This document shows, piece after piece, positions 7,146 through 15,969 of a DNA stretch of 64,000 nt. Source of the DNA: Olivibacter sp. XZL3 (GTDB lineage Bacteria > Bacteroidota > Bacteroidia > Sphingobacteriales > Sphingobacteriaceae); assembly GCF_004368405.1 (NCBI RefSeq), contig NZ_SBJH01000112.1, forward strand, positions 1-64,000, in the 5' to 3' direction. The stretch's first letter is position 1. Each line of letters opens with the position of its first letter. The notes below the pieces were generated by a model. That model searched no databases. It was given only the letters and a program-made list of their open reading frames with translations, and had not been told where the DNA came from. The position numbers and the translations under genes were made by a program.

Positions 7146-8141
7146 TTACTCGATGTGAGCGGGTGACTTGGTTGAAGTTGACTTTGTTTTTCCTCGATTG
7201 TCGCGTGCCATTCTTGAATAAAGCGATAAGTTCCGGTCGAAGATAAACCTTAACAATAAACGCGTATAGGACTTGTGGGATCCGAGCGAATCGTAATAAG
7301 GGCTAGCAATTTGCTTAATTTTAGGCAAATTATTCCACGGAATAGAAGGAAAATCGTGGTGCTCGTTATGGTAGCCTACGTTTAAATTAACGACATTCAA
7401 TACACCATAATAGCTTTTCGTCTCCTGGTCCTCATCATGCGTTAAAAAATGTTCCTGAATCCAACGTGCTCCAAGTGGGTGTAGTCCTACCGAGAAAAAG
7501 AAACTGGCAGTTAAATAGGCGATCGCCTTCCATTGCCAGAAATAAAAGATTAGTCCCATAAACGCAAACTGCACCACATAGTTTAGAATGACCCATTTGT
7601 CGAACATTTTAATCTCTTTGCTCATTCGTCCCAAACGGGATGCCTGAACAATGGGATATAAAAGTAACCATAGCGCTTTTCCTATAGTAGAATTGTTAAC
7701 CAGCTTCGCTTCCCATTCACTCGGCATATCGGCATCTAGTTCTTCGATCCCTTGGAACGCATGGTGCTTGAGATGATATTTTTGAAAAGAAACGGAACTT
7801 GGAAACACCAAGGGTAAATTAGCAAAAATCCCTGAGAGCGTATTGAGTACCCTGTTTTTAAAAATCAAGTTATGTGAGCATTCGTGTATACAAATGAATA
7901 AGGTGTGGCACGCAAATGCGCCGATCAAATAAGCACAAGGGACAATAAACCACCATGATTCGTCATATAAAATCCACGACATGGCGATTTGTATACCCAC
8001 ACACAATACAATGACCAGAAAAGTGTAAGGATTTCTGCCTATTAAATGTCGGATTTCGGGATGATTAGATATGATCTCCCGTGTTCTAAGTTTATGTGGC
8101 TCGCACTTTTCCGACCAACTAAAGCTCTTTTTCTTATTCAT
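7146..8141 (-). CDS. Sphingolipid delta-4 desaturase-like membrane desaturase (DEGS1 family)
   Basis: A 331-residue membrane di-iron desaturase. The three His boxes are HECSH (86-90), HLKHH (123-127) and HNEHH (258-262). The resemblance is specifically to dihydroceramide delta-4 desaturases: the N-terminal FSWSEKCEPHKLRTREI matches the Lipid_DES leader domain of DEGS1 (F.W.....PH..RR.EI), and NVGYHNEHHDFPSIPW, SYYGVLN and a C-terminal SLYSRM also match DEGS1. Two hydrophobic pairs flank the boxes. Bacteroidota of this group make sphingolipids, so the probable reaction is introducing the 4,5-trans double bond into a dihydroceramide-type lipid. Substrate is inferred. It is monocistronic, with 143 bases to the next gene. 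Confidence 0.75.
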   Translation of the reverse strand: MNKKKSFSWSEKCEPHKLRTREIISNHPEIRHLIGRNPYTFLVIVLCVGIQIAMSWILYDESWWFIVPCAYLIGAFACHTLFICIHECSHNLIFKNRVLNTLSGIFANLPLVFPSSVSFQKYHLKHHAFQGIEELDADMPSEWEAKLVNNSTIGKALWLLLYPIVQASRLGRMSKEIKMFDKWVILNYVVQFAFMGLIFYFWQWKAIAYLTASFFFSVGLHPLGARWIQEHFLTHDEDQETKSYYGVLNVVNLNVGYHNEHHDFPSIPWNNLPKIKQIASPYYDSLGSHKSYTRLLLRFIFDRNLSLYSRMARDNRGKTKSTSTKSPAHIE

Positions 8142-8283
8142 TATACAAGTTAGGATGTTGTTGTAATTAACGTGAAAGATATTTGAAAAGTATTAGAAAT
8201 GCAATTTTTTTGTAAAAATATCTACAAAAAAAATAGTCGCCCACCAATCGTGTCAGCAGTCGATCCCTCGGCGTCCGTCGACC

Positions 8284-9750
8284 TCATTTTTTATTCAGTA
8301 CGTCGGCGCTTTCTTCTGCAGTGATATCATCCGTTTTTTCACGGTTTCTGTTCCGTAACATGTAAATGAGACTTGATTTTTGCGGTAGTCGCAACGCGGG
8401 AATAATAGCGAGCAGAATAATAATGGCTGTGATTAAAAAGCTATTTCGCAGGGCATAGTGCTCTGCTACCTGCTCTTGAAATTGTTGCGCCAGGTAGTTG
8501 TCGTAAATTAAGGTGTGTATAACGGCGCTTACTGCGATCCCTATAGAACCACCCACCTGCAGAAACAAGCTGTTTAAGGCTGTAGCGGTTTGCGTTTGGC
8601 TTGGCTTAACGGCATTTAAGAGCGCTGTCGAAACAGGCGCCACCAATAAACTCATGCCGAGCCCTCTGACAGCCATGGTGAATAGGATGAACCAAATGGA
8701 CACGCCGATATCGATCCTGGCAAACATAAAAAAAGAGATGGAGACAATCAATATGCCTGCTATTGATATATTCCGAATCATTCCTTTATCCGCTAGCCTT
8801 CCAGACAAAGGCCTGCTGACTAACATGATCAACGCGTTCGGCAACATTAATAGGCCGGACTCTATTTCCGTATAGCCCAATAAGCCCTGAAGCAAAAAGG
8901 GCAAAAAGAACATACCTCCATAGAGGGCTAACGACCGTATGATGGTGATTGTTGCTGCTACGTTGAACTGCGCGATACGGAATACTTCCAAATCCAGTAG
9001 GGATTGCGGTTTTCTGGCGGATTTTATGAAGAAGTAGAGCATCAACAGCGTAATCGCAAGGCCAAGTAAAAAAGAGATAGATAGCAATCCTTCTCTGCCG
9101 ATCACGGAAATGGTATATTGTAAAGCAATGATAAAAACGGAGAAGTAAGCGAAGCCCTGCATGTCGAATTTAGCCTCTTTATCGACTTTTCGTTTTAAGA
9201 AGTTCAAATAACGTACCGCGAATAAGATCGTTAAGGCACCGATCGGAATATTGATATAGAAAATTGATTCCCAACCCAGGTAATGCGTTAGTACGCCGCC
9301 AAGCGTAGGCCCTAAAGCCGGCCCCATTACATTTCCCATTCCCCACCAGCCAATAGCGGTTCCTCGCTCTTCTTTCGGAAACGTTTCACTTAGAATTGCC
9401 AGCGAAGTGGGCGATAAAGATCCGCCACCTATAGCCTGTATGACGCGAGAAAGAACCAACATATCTAGATTGACAGAAAGGCTGCACAATAATGACCCGG
9501 CCGTGAAGATGACAATACTCCCTAGAAATAGATGATAGTAGCCGAAACGCCTTTTTAACCAATTTGTTAAGGGAATAAAAAGCGAAAACGAAATCATATA
9601 AGCGGTAATTACCCATTCGATCTGATTAAGGTCTGCATCGAAATCATTTCGCATTACCGGTAAAGAGACATTAACAATGCTGCTGTCAATTGCAGCCATA
9701 GAGGTTGCCATCATTAACGTAACCAGCACAAAAGACTTGTTTATTAACAT
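8284..9750 (-). CDS. DHA2-family (EmrB/QacA) 14-TM drug efflux MFS transporter
   Basis: A 488-residue polytopic protein from ATG 9750; an upstream TTG is in frame but lies outside the conserved start. Motif D1 of DHA2 proteins is visible (AAIDSSIVNVSLPVM), as are motif A (LTNWLKRRFGYYHLF) and motif C (GWWGMGNVMGPALGPTLGG). These indicate proton-driven export of drugs or lipophilic compounds across the inner membrane. A hydrophilic C-terminal tail follows the last helix. No adaptor or TolC gene is adjacent, so it may work alone or with distant partners. Confidence 0.85.
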   Translation of the reverse strand: MLINKSFVLVTLMMATSMAAIDSSIVNVSLPVMRNDFDADLNQIEWVITAYMISFSLFIPLTNWLKRRFGYYHLFLGSIVIFTAGSLLCSLSVNLDMLVLSRVIQAIGGGSLSPTSLAILSETFPKEERGTAIGWWGMGNVMGPALGPTLGGVLTHYLGWESIFYINIPIGALTILFAVRYLNFLKRKVDKEAKFDMQGFAYFSVFIIALQYTISVIGREGLLSISFLLGLAITLLMLYFFIKSARKPQSLLDLEVFRIAQFNVAATITIIRSLALYGGMFFLPFLLQGLLGYTEIESGLLMLPNALIMLVSRPLSGRLADKGMIRNISIAGILIVSISFFMFARIDIGVSIWFILFTMAVRGLGMSLLVAPVSTALLNAVKPSQTQTATALNSLFLQVGGSIGIAVSAVIHTLIYDNYLAQQFQEQVAEHYALRNSFLITAIIILLAIIPALRLPQKSSLIYMLRNRNREKTDDITAEESADVLNKK

Positions 9751-10081
9751 GTTTTTTAAGATAAGTAATCGGGTACAATCTTCCAACGACAAGCTTCACA
9801 TCTCATGCCAGTTTTACTTTACTTAATATGTCGTTGTTTTTTCTATACGTCCTTCTTTAACAATTTTTATTAAGAGAAACATCATTCCGCTCCAGTTGTT
9901 GTGCACATGCTTACATAATGAAGCCTTTTCTTTATTTGATGGAGCAACTCCGCGGCGCGCTGTTGACAGCCTGTTGCCACCGTAAATGAATAGAAAAAGA
10001 ACCTTATCCGATGCAAGTTGTTGGATGGGAACGGCACACAAAATTGCCGAGACGGTGTTAATCCTCTAAAATTCCAAGGAA
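9751..10081. other. Intergenic region without recognised gene
   Basis: About 330 bases between divergent genes. Short open frames on the minus strand show no family features and biased composition. I saw no RNA, repeat or clear TAnnTTTG promoter. It presumably holds promoters for the flanking efflux and topoisomerase genes. Confidence 0.4.
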
Positions 10082-11143
10082 ATGTTAAATGCGGGCATGC
10101 AAAGGTTGCGTTATAGTAATGACGGTACGGGCGGTTATACAAGGATAAAAAAGGGTAGGGGGTATTGCTACTTAAACGCCGAAAAAAAGTTAATCACTGA
10201 TAAAGAGGTCATAAACCGCATAAAAAAGCTGGTCATCCCGCCAGCATGGAAGAACGTTTGGATAAATCCGGATGAAATGGGTCATCTACAAGCTACGGGT
10301 TATGATGACAGGGGCAGGAAGCAATACCTATACCACCCGATATGGAATGAAATGCGGGAGAAGCATAAAATCGACCGGATACTCGCATTTGGTAAAGCCC
10401 TGCCGTCACTCCGGCAAGCTATCGTAACGGATAGACGACAACGTAACTTGGGCAAAGAACGTGTTTCGGCAATTGCACTTAGTGTGATGGAAGACACCCT
10501 TATGCGAGCGGGAAACGACCGGTATAGGCGAGAAAATAACAGTTACGGTTTAACAACCCTAAGAAGCAGGCATGTCAATATAGAAGGGCAAGTAGTAACA
10601 TTCAATTTTAGAGGAAAAAAGGGAATAAAACATAGTATAAGACTTAGTGATCGAAGCTTGGCAAAAAGATTGCGAGAGGTGATGGAAATTCCTGGCCAGG
10701 AGATTTTTCAATACTATAACGACGACAACGAAATCTGTTCGTTAGACTCAGGGAATCTCAACGAGTACATTCAATCGCATACTGGACAACACTTTACATC
10801 GAAAGATTTTCGGACGTGGTATGCAACCTTATGGGCATTTAAATACCTGATCGAACTGAATCAAGAAGCCTGTAAAGCGAAGTCATATAAAAAAGACTTA
10901 AATGCTTGCTTGGATTTTGTAGCAAAAAAGTTAGGAAACACGAGGGCGGTATGCCGAGCTTCTTATGTCTGTAACGACTTAATTGATGCTTATTTGGAAG
11001 ATGGACTGCAAAGTTATCGTCCTAAAAAGCCGGCTCGCGCGAAAACGCCGTTGACTGTCCATGAGCTGGAACCGCAGTTGCTAAAATTCCTCAAGCGAAT
11101 CAAGAAAAATAAAATGGCAGCGCAAGTAACACAAAGGGATTGA
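10082..11143 (+). CDS. DNA topoisomerase IB (poxvirus-type)
   Basis: A 353-residue protein matching bacterial type IB topoisomerases, which relax supercoils through a 3'-phosphotyrosyl intermediate. N-terminal residues 10-75 form the DNA-clamp domain (GYTRIKKGRG, then LVIPPAWKNVWI). The catalytic domain shows RYRRENNSYGLTTLRSRHV (contributing the active-site Arg/Lys) and ends with CRASYVCNDLIDAY, whose Tyr is the probable nucleophile. ATG at 10082 or the one five codons later could be used. It is common but not universal in Bacteroidota. It stands convergent to the Nudix gene, 15 bases away. Confidence 0.85.
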   Translation: MLNAGMQRLRYSNDGTGGYTRIKKGRGYCYLNAEKKLITDKEVINRIKKLVIPPAWKNVWINPDEMGHLQATGYDDRGRKQYLYHPIWNEMREKHKIDRILAFGKALPSLRQAIVTDRRQRNLGKERVSAIALSVMEDTLMRAGNDRYRRENNSYGLTTLRSRHVNIEGQVVTFNFRGKKGIKHSIRLSDRSLAKRLREVMEIPGQEIFQYYNDDNEICSLDSGNLNEYIQSHTGQHFTSKDFRTWYATLWAFKYLIELNQEACKAKSYKKDLNACLDFVAKKLGNTRAVCRASYVCNDLIDAYLEDGLQSYRPKKPARAKTPLTVHELEPQLLKFLKRIKKNKMAAQVTQRD

Positions 11144-11158
11144 CAAGGTACGGCCCAC

Positions 11159-11629
11159 TTAGTTTTCCGTCCTATTGGAAAGATACGACAGCGCTTGGTC
11201 TATCAATGGAATCTGCCTTTCGTTGATCATTTCCTTTGCCTTTTGAGGAGAAAACCAGCCTGCCTTATCGATTTCCGGAAAGCTTTGTGTTTTTCCCGAC
11301 TTTGGAGGCCATATTAGTTCAAAAGTATTACTTTGTACACTGTCTAAAGCGATATCGCCTTCTACTAACCAACAAAGAATTTTCTTGCCTCCCTTTTGAA
11401 TTACCAAATCTAACATAAAAAAGTCTCCTTCCGGGTGATAGCCTGTCTCTTCCAGAAATTCGCGCTTAGCGGCCATTAAAGGGGATTCTTGTTCATCAAA
11501 TTCGCCTTTAGGGATGGTCCAAAAGCCTTTGTCTTTTTTGGTAAAAAAGGGACCGCCGGGGTGGACGAGAAAAAACTCGACCTTTCCCTCCTTAAACCGA
11601 TAAAGTAAAATACCAGCACTTTTTTTCAT
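11159..11629 (-). CDS. Nudix hydrolase (Ap4A-hydrolase-like)
   Basis: A 156-residue protein with an intact Nudix box, GEFDEQESPLMAAKREFLEE followed by TGY (G-x5-E-x7-REFxEExG). The N-terminal SAGILLYRF and FWTIPKGEFD, and the late GWFSPQKAKEMI, resemble the diadenosine-polyphosphate-hydrolase-like Nudix subgroup. Likely role: cleavage of a nucleoside diphosphate-linked metabolite in the cytoplasm; the substrate is not determined by sequence. Single-gene unit, convergent with the topoisomerase gene. Confidence 0.8.
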   Translation of the reverse strand: MKKSAGILLYRFKEGKVEFFLVHPGGPFFTKKDKGFWTIPKGEFDEQESPLMAAKREFLEETGYHPEGDFFMLDLVIQKGGKKILCWLVEGDIALDSVQSNTFELIWPPKSGKTQSFPEIDKAGWFSPQKAKEMINERQIPLIDQALSYLSNRTEN

Positions 11630-11855
11630 GATCTATTTGTTTATTAGAAGATACTTATCTTCTTCCAATTTGTCCCTTCCTTTACGCTAAAATCTATTTG
11701 CGAATAAGGGATATTTGCGGTTTCTTAATGTTTTTGGAAGCCGTTGCGATAAAAATAACGACTCTTTCAATAAAAAAGAAGGGCAATTAGGTTTTATAGA
11801 CTTCAAAGAATCAATCTGAATTACGCTTATTCTTATAGAGGTATCAACATCTTTA

Positions 11856-11863
11856 TATTTTTG
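11856..11863 (+). promoter_or_regulatory. Candidate -7 element of the CDGSH gene
   Basis: TATTTTTG fits the Bacteroidota -7 consensus TAnnTTTG and lies 15 bases before the ATG. No TTG box is found about 20 bases upstream, so support is moderate. Confidence 0.35.
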
Positions 11864-11878
11864 TACCAAACAAATCTT

Positions 11879-12100
11879 ATGGCAATAACAAAATTAGTAA
11901 TTAACGACAACGGTTCACTAAAAGTAGAAGGGGAATTTGAAATTGTAGACAAGAAGGGGACTTCTTACGGTCTGGGCGGACGTACACTCGTGTCTATCTG
12001 TCGCTGTGGCCTATCGTCAAACAAGCCGTTTTGTGATGGATCACACAAGGGGCATTTCGAACATGAAGCAGTGGCTTTTGATTTACCTCCCAAAAAGTGA
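11879..12100 (+). CDS. CDGSH iron-sulfur domain protein
   Basis: A 73-residue protein consisting of one CDGSH domain. CRCGLSSNKPFCDGSH supplies the three Cys and one His that bind a 2Fe-2S cluster in this family. Such proteins take part in iron-sulfur or redox handling; the exact bacterial role is unsettled. ATG at 11879 is preferred over an upstream in-frame TTG because it immediately precedes the conserved MAITKLVI start. It is a single gene with a candidate promoter just upstream. Confidence 0.85.
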   Translation: MAITKLVINDNGSLKVEGEFEIVDKKGTSYGLGGRTLVSICRCGLSSNKPFCDGSHKGHFEHEAVAFDLPPKK

Positions 12101-12216
12101 GTAAATGCGTTCGTAAATAGGCGACTTGTCTAAGGGGCTGTAACGCAAAACCAAGATAGCAGCATTTTGTTAAATAAGTATAGTGCGAGCGTTCGCACAC
12201 ATTTATTTAATATAGA

Positions 12217-13485
12217 ATGGAAATTGCAATCATCATTGGACTCATTCTTATCAACGGACTTTTTTCAATGAGCGAGCTCGCCCTCGTCTCAACTCGTAAG
12301 TTTAAACTCCAGACATCGGTAAAGAAGGGACATAAGGGAGCGGCAAAAGCATTGGAATTAGCCAACAACCCGAATACCTTCTTATCGACTGTCCAGATTG
12401 GTATTACACTTGTCGGTATCTTAACAGGGCTTTTTAGTGGTAAAAGTTTAACGCAGGCCGCCAGCAATCAGCTAAGTAAGATTGAACTGATTGCACCTTA
12501 TGCTGACTCGATTGCGGTCTTTTTAGTCGTTCTACTGATCACCTACCTAACCATTGTATTCGGCGAATTGATACCGAAGCGTATAGGCTTACATTATCCA
12601 GAGGCGATTGCGATGACAATTGCGGGCCCGATGACCGTGCTTTCAAATATCTCGCTGCCGCTTATTTGGATATTAACCAAAACCAGCAATCTGTTTTTTC
12701 GTATATTCGGAATAAAGGACCGCCACGAAGAGGCCGTTTCCGAAGAGGAAATAAATGCCATCATTAGGGAGAGCACGGAAGGAGGGGAGATACAACCAAT
12801 TGAACAAGACCTTGTTCAGCGGGTTTTCGCTCTCGGCGACAGAAGGGCCGGTGAGCTGATGACCCATCGGATGGATCTTATCTGGATTGATATATCCGAT
12901 AGCTGGGAGGCTATCAGGTTGAAAATTAAGGATCGTCCGCACTCTGTATATCCCCTCTGCGAGGGCTCGCTGGACAAGCTGATTGGATTGGTGTCCGTGC
13001 GGGAATTATTTCTTCAAGAGCCCCATACAGCGCAACCCGACTTACGACGATATAGCAAAAGGGCATTATTTGTTTCAGAGTACACGGCGGCCTATCGCGT
13101 CTTAGAACTATTGAGAAATGCTCGACAACGCTACGCAATTGTTTTAGATGAATACGGTGATTTACAGGGTTTAATTACGCTAAGCGACCTGTTAGATGAA
13201 TTAATAAGTGATCATGGAGACACCGAAGCGGATTATCAAATTATTCAACGTACAGAAAATACTTGGTTGGCCGATGGCCAGTTGCCCATTTTTGAATTTA
13301 TTCAATATTTTGACTTATCGGATGCACCGGAAGCAAGCAACTTTACGACTTTGAGCGGTTTATTGTTAAGGTTATCAGATCATATTCCAAATCTAGCGGA
13401 GAAGATTAGATGGAGGGATTTCGAACTGGAAGTTGTGGATATGGACGGTATGCGCATTGATAAAATACTTATCACGCGCGTCTAA
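12217..13485 (+). CDS. CNNM/CBS-domain membrane protein (hemolysin C/CorC-like)
   Basis: A 422-residue protein with the standard layout: N-terminal DUF21/CNNM membrane domain (about residues 1-190, hydrophobic stretches starting IAIIIGLILINGLFSMSE), a pair of CBS domains (about 200-335, including MTHRMDLIWID and LDEYGDLQGLITLSDLLDE) and a C-terminal CorC_HlyC domain (TENTWLADGQ onward). Family members affect Mg2+/Co2+ efflux; haemolysin is a historical name. ATG at 12217 is followed directly by the first membrane helix. No operon partner on the same strand. Confidence 0.85.
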   Translation: MEIAIIIGLILINGLFSMSELALVSTRKFKLQTSVKKGHKGAAKALELANNPNTFLSTVQIGITLVGILTGLFSGKSLTQAASNQLSKIELIAPYADSIAVFLVVLLITYLTIVFGELIPKRIGLHYPEAIAMTIAGPMTVLSNISLPLIWILTKTSNLFFRIFGIKDRHEEAVSEEEINAIIRESTEGGEIQPIEQDLVQRVFALGDRRAGELMTHRMDLIWIDISDSWEAIRLKIKDRPHSVYPLCEGSLDKLIGLVSVRELFLQEPHTAQPDLRRYSKRALFVSEYTAAYRVLELLRNARQRYAIVLDEYGDLQGLITLSDLLDELISDHGDTEADYQIIQRTENTWLADGQLPIFEFIQYFDLSDAPEASNFTTLSGLLLRLSDHIPNLAEKIRWRDFELEVVDMDGMRIDKILITRV

Positions 13486-13501
13486 ATGTTCGCGGCAGGC
13501 C

Positions 13502-14830
13502 TTAGCAACTCTTTAGCACTTCGTTCATGCGGCTGATCCCTTGGTCGATATCTCCCGGTTCGATGATCAAGGCCGGTCGGAGACGAATACTTTTCTCTCC
13601 ACAGCCTAAAAACAACATGTTTTTTTCAAGGCTCCTTTTTAGAAACAGGTTTCTGGTTTCTTTGTTGGGAAAATCGAAGGCCGCTAATAATCCGCGCCCC
13701 CGTACGTTGCTGATTAAGGTATTACGGTCTGCCAGCGCTAAAAGTTCCTGCTGCAGATACTCGCCAGTCTCCTCCGCCTGTCCGACCAGGTTCTCGTCTT
13801 CGATAATCTCCAATATCTTGGTTGCTCTAACCATATCGATTAAGTTGCCGCCCCAGGTGGAGTTAATGCGTGATGGTGCTTTGAAAACATTCGTTTTTAC
13901 TTCATCAATTTTTTCTCCTACTAAGATACCGCAAACTTGCATTTTCTTTCCAAACGCCAATATATCAGGTCGTGCCTTAACGCCAAAATGTTCGTGGCAC
14001 CAAAATTTGCCGGTTAAGCCGACCCCCGTTTGAATTTCGTCATAGATCAACAGGGCTTCATTTTCATCAGCCAAGACTCGCAGTTCTTCCAAAAACTGCC
14101 TTCTTACATGATTATCACCTCCTTCCGATTGTATCGGCTCAATAATAATTGCGCAGACATCATCCCGGTTATCCGCAAAAGCTTGTTTGATTTGGGTCAA
14201 CGACTGTTTTTCGCGTCTGAGTAGATCTTCATAGCTTTCATCAGTAAATGGGAATTCAATATAAGGCACATCTATACGCGGCCAGTTGAATTTAGCAAAC
14301 CACTTAGTTTTCTCCGGTTCTGTGTTCGTTAAACTAAGCGTATAACCGGTGCGGCCATGAAAAGCGTTTTGAAAGTGTATGACCTTGAAACCTCTTTCCT
14401 TGAGGTACCCTTTTTGAAAATTCTTTTGTACTTTCCAGTCCATCGCTGTTTTTAAGGCATTTTCTACCGCTAGTCCACCGCCGGAAATAAAGAAAGCATG
14501 GGGCAGATAAGAAGGTATAGCCAAGCGGTCGAACGTGTCAACGAACTTGGCATATTGCGTAGTGTATATGTCGGAATTTGAAGGGTTAGATAAAGCGGCC
14601 AATAAAAGATCCTCTTTGAACGCGTCATCGTTTAACATTTTCGGGTGATTATAGCCAAGCGGCAGCGAAGCAAAACAGGTAAAGAAGTCTAGAATCTCTC
14701 TATTGTATTTGGCATCGTACATCATAACGCCTTGACTCCTCTTTAAATCTAATGTCAAATCATAACCATCCGTAAGTACGTGTTTACCGATGATGGTCCG
14801 CGCATTTTCCGGCGTAATGGGGATTGGGCT
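13502..14830 (-). CDS. lat: L-lysine 6-transaminase
   Basis: A 442-residue class III PLP aminotransferase resembling lysine epsilon-aminotransferase, which transfers the 6-amino group of lysine to 2-oxoglutarate to give aminoadipate semialdehyde. Features: SGGGLAVENALKTAMDWK (PLP phosphate region), FHGRTGYTLSLTN, the Asp of LLIYDEIQTGVG that contacts the PLP ring nitrogen, and the Schiff-base Lys in ILAFGKKMQVCG. ATG at 14830 gives MSPIPITPENAR, the usual family start. Two palindromes overlap its promoter. No aminoadipate-semialdehyde dehydrogenase is adjacent; the nearest aldehyde dehydrogenase is about 4 kb away and looks like GapN. Confidence 0.85.
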   Translation of the reverse strand, partial: SPIPITPENARTIIGKHVLTDGYDLTLDLKRSQGVMMYDAKYNREILDFFTCFASLPLGYNHPKMLNDDAFKEDLLLAALSNPSNSDIYTTQYAKFVDTFDRLAIPSYLPHAFFISGGGLAVENALKTAMDWKVQKNFQKGYLKERGFKVIHFQNAFHGRTGYTLSLTNTEPEKTKWFAKFNWPRIDVPYIEFPFTDESYEDLLRREKQSLTQIKQAFADNRDDVCAIIIEPIQSEGGDNHVRRQFLEELRVLADENEALLIYDEIQTGVGLTGKFWCHEHFGVKARPDILAFGKKMQVCGILVGEKIDEVKTNVFKAPSRINSTWGGNLIDMVRATKILEIIEDENLVGQAEETGEYLQQELLALADRNTLISNVRGRGLLAAFDFPNKETRNLFLKRSLEKNMLFLGCGEKSIRLRPALIIEPGDIDQGISRMNEVLKSC

Positions 14831-14847
14831 CATGAAAAGCATTTTAA

Positions 14848-14892
14848 TTGGTTTATCTAACCAAACATAAGCTAAAATTTTAGCGGATGCAA
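14848..14892 (-). promoter_or_regulatory. Promoter of the lysine transaminase gene with two palindromes
   Basis: On the minus strand TATGTTTG (plus 14862-14869) matches TAnnTTTG, and a TTG box (plus 14890-14892) lies 20 bases upstream. GCTAAAATTTTAGC (14871-14884) is a perfect 14-base palindrome inside the spacer. TTGGTT (14848-14853) is inverted at 14859-14864. A repressor bound there would block RNA polymerase. Confidence 0.5.
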
Positions 14893-14966
14893 TTTTAAAA
14901 GGATGAATTTATTGAGTATCGAACATTTTTCTGTCTTTTAAAAGTAGCTGTCGACAAATAGTGATG

Positions 14967-15851
14967 TTAAAAAATATCCAATTTCCCCAGAACGCCTGTT
15001 AAACCACCGGTATGTACCACTAAAATTCTTGCACCTGGCTCAAAATAGTTGTTTTCCATGAGGTCTTTTAGGGCATAGAAAGTTTTTGCCGTATATACCG
15101 GTTCAATTAAAACACCGGTTGCACTAACGAACGATTTTACGAAATCAATTAAAGGAGGCTTGGTTTTTGCATAACCTCCGAAATGGTAGGCCGTATGTAT
15201 GACGATATTGTCGGCTGCGCTGTATAGTTCTTTTATGTCCTTTAGCAGAAAATCACCTCCTGCCAATACCGAGACGCCGTGTAGCTTGGTCGGACTGTTA
15301 CGTTGTTTTAAGCCCATGCTTAATCCGGCCAGCGTAGTACCTGTCCCACACGCGCAAAAGATGTGGTCATAATCGGTGTCGAGCTCATCAATTATTTCCG
15401 CACAGCCTTGAAGAGCCAACTCGGAAGCTCCCCCTTCATCGATAAAATAGGCCCTTTCGTCTTTACCATAGTGGCTATTGAATAAGTGTTGCTTATTCCT
15501 GTAGTCATCTCTTGTAACATATCTGAGCTGCATACCAAATAACTGGCAAAGCTTTAGATTGGGGTTGTCGACAGGTTCCCCTCGTACAAAGCCCGTTGCT
15601 TTAAAACCAAAAGTGGCAGCCGCCGCAGCAGTAGCCAAGAGATGATTGGACCAAGCGCCTCCAAATGTAACCAAATGATTCCGACCGCTCTTATGTGCGT
15701 GTTCCAAAATGTACTTCAACTTCCGCCATTTATTGCCCGATATAAAAGGATGAATGAGATCGTCTCGTTTCATGTCGACTGTGCAGTGGTGCCTGGCAAA
15801 GGGTTCATACCTTAAACGTTCTGTAGGGCTAAAAAAATTAAAGGAAAACAT
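14967..15851 (-). CDS. PLP-dependent ACC deaminase/D-cysteine desulfhydrase family protein
   Basis: A 294-residue fold-type II PLP enzyme. The probable PLP Lys lies in ISGNKWRKLKYIL, with the family motif TFGGAWSNHLLATA after it and a phosphate-binding Gly loop at CACGTGTTLAGL. Relatives deaminate 1-aminocyclopropane-1-carboxylate or desulfurate D-cysteine; Bacteroidota members of this length are more often of uncertain or D-cysteine type, so no symbol is given. ATG 15851. It is divergent from the M16 protease genes, with TAnnTTTG elements in both directions between them. Confidence 0.8.
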   Translation of the reverse strand: MFSFNFFSPTERLRYEPFARHHCTVDMKRDDLIHPFISGNKWRKLKYILEHAHKSGRNHLVTFGGAWSNHLLATAAAAATFGFKATGFVRGEPVDNPNLKLCQLFGMQLRYVTRDDYRNKQHLFNSHYGKDERAYFIDEGGASELALQGCAEIIDELDTDYDHIFCACGTGTTLAGLSMGLKQRNSPTKLHGVSVLAGGDFLLKDIKELYSAADNIVIHTAYHFGGYAKTKPPLIDFVKSFVSATGVLIEPVYTAKTFYALKDLMENNYFEPGARILVVHTGGLTGVLGKLDIF

Positions 15852-15873
15852 AGGTACATGTATTTTTACGACA

Positions 15874-15881
15874 CAAAGCTA
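15874..15881 (-). promoter_or_regulatory. Candidate -7 element, minus strand
   Basis: Reads TAGCTTTG on the minus strand, 22 bases before the ATG of the PLP enzyme. No good TTG box at the right distance. Confidence 0.4.
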
Positions 15882-15935
15882 ACGTGAAAAGCAAGCAAAT
15901 ATACGCTATTCGATTTTTTATTCTAAAAATTATAG

Positions 15936-15943
15936 TAGGTTTG
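15936..15943 (+). promoter_or_regulatory. Candidate -7 element of the M16 protease operon
   Basis: TAGGTTTG matches TAnnTTTG and lies 26 bases upstream of the first M16 gene. The upstream box is not evident. Confidence 0.4.
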
Positions 15944-15969
15944 CTAACCCAAAAGTAAAATAACAATCT

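Noticed and set aside
9823-10142. Overlapping minus-strand frames in the gap before the topoisomerase gene
   Set aside because: No family features, poor starts, and one overlaps the true gene start.
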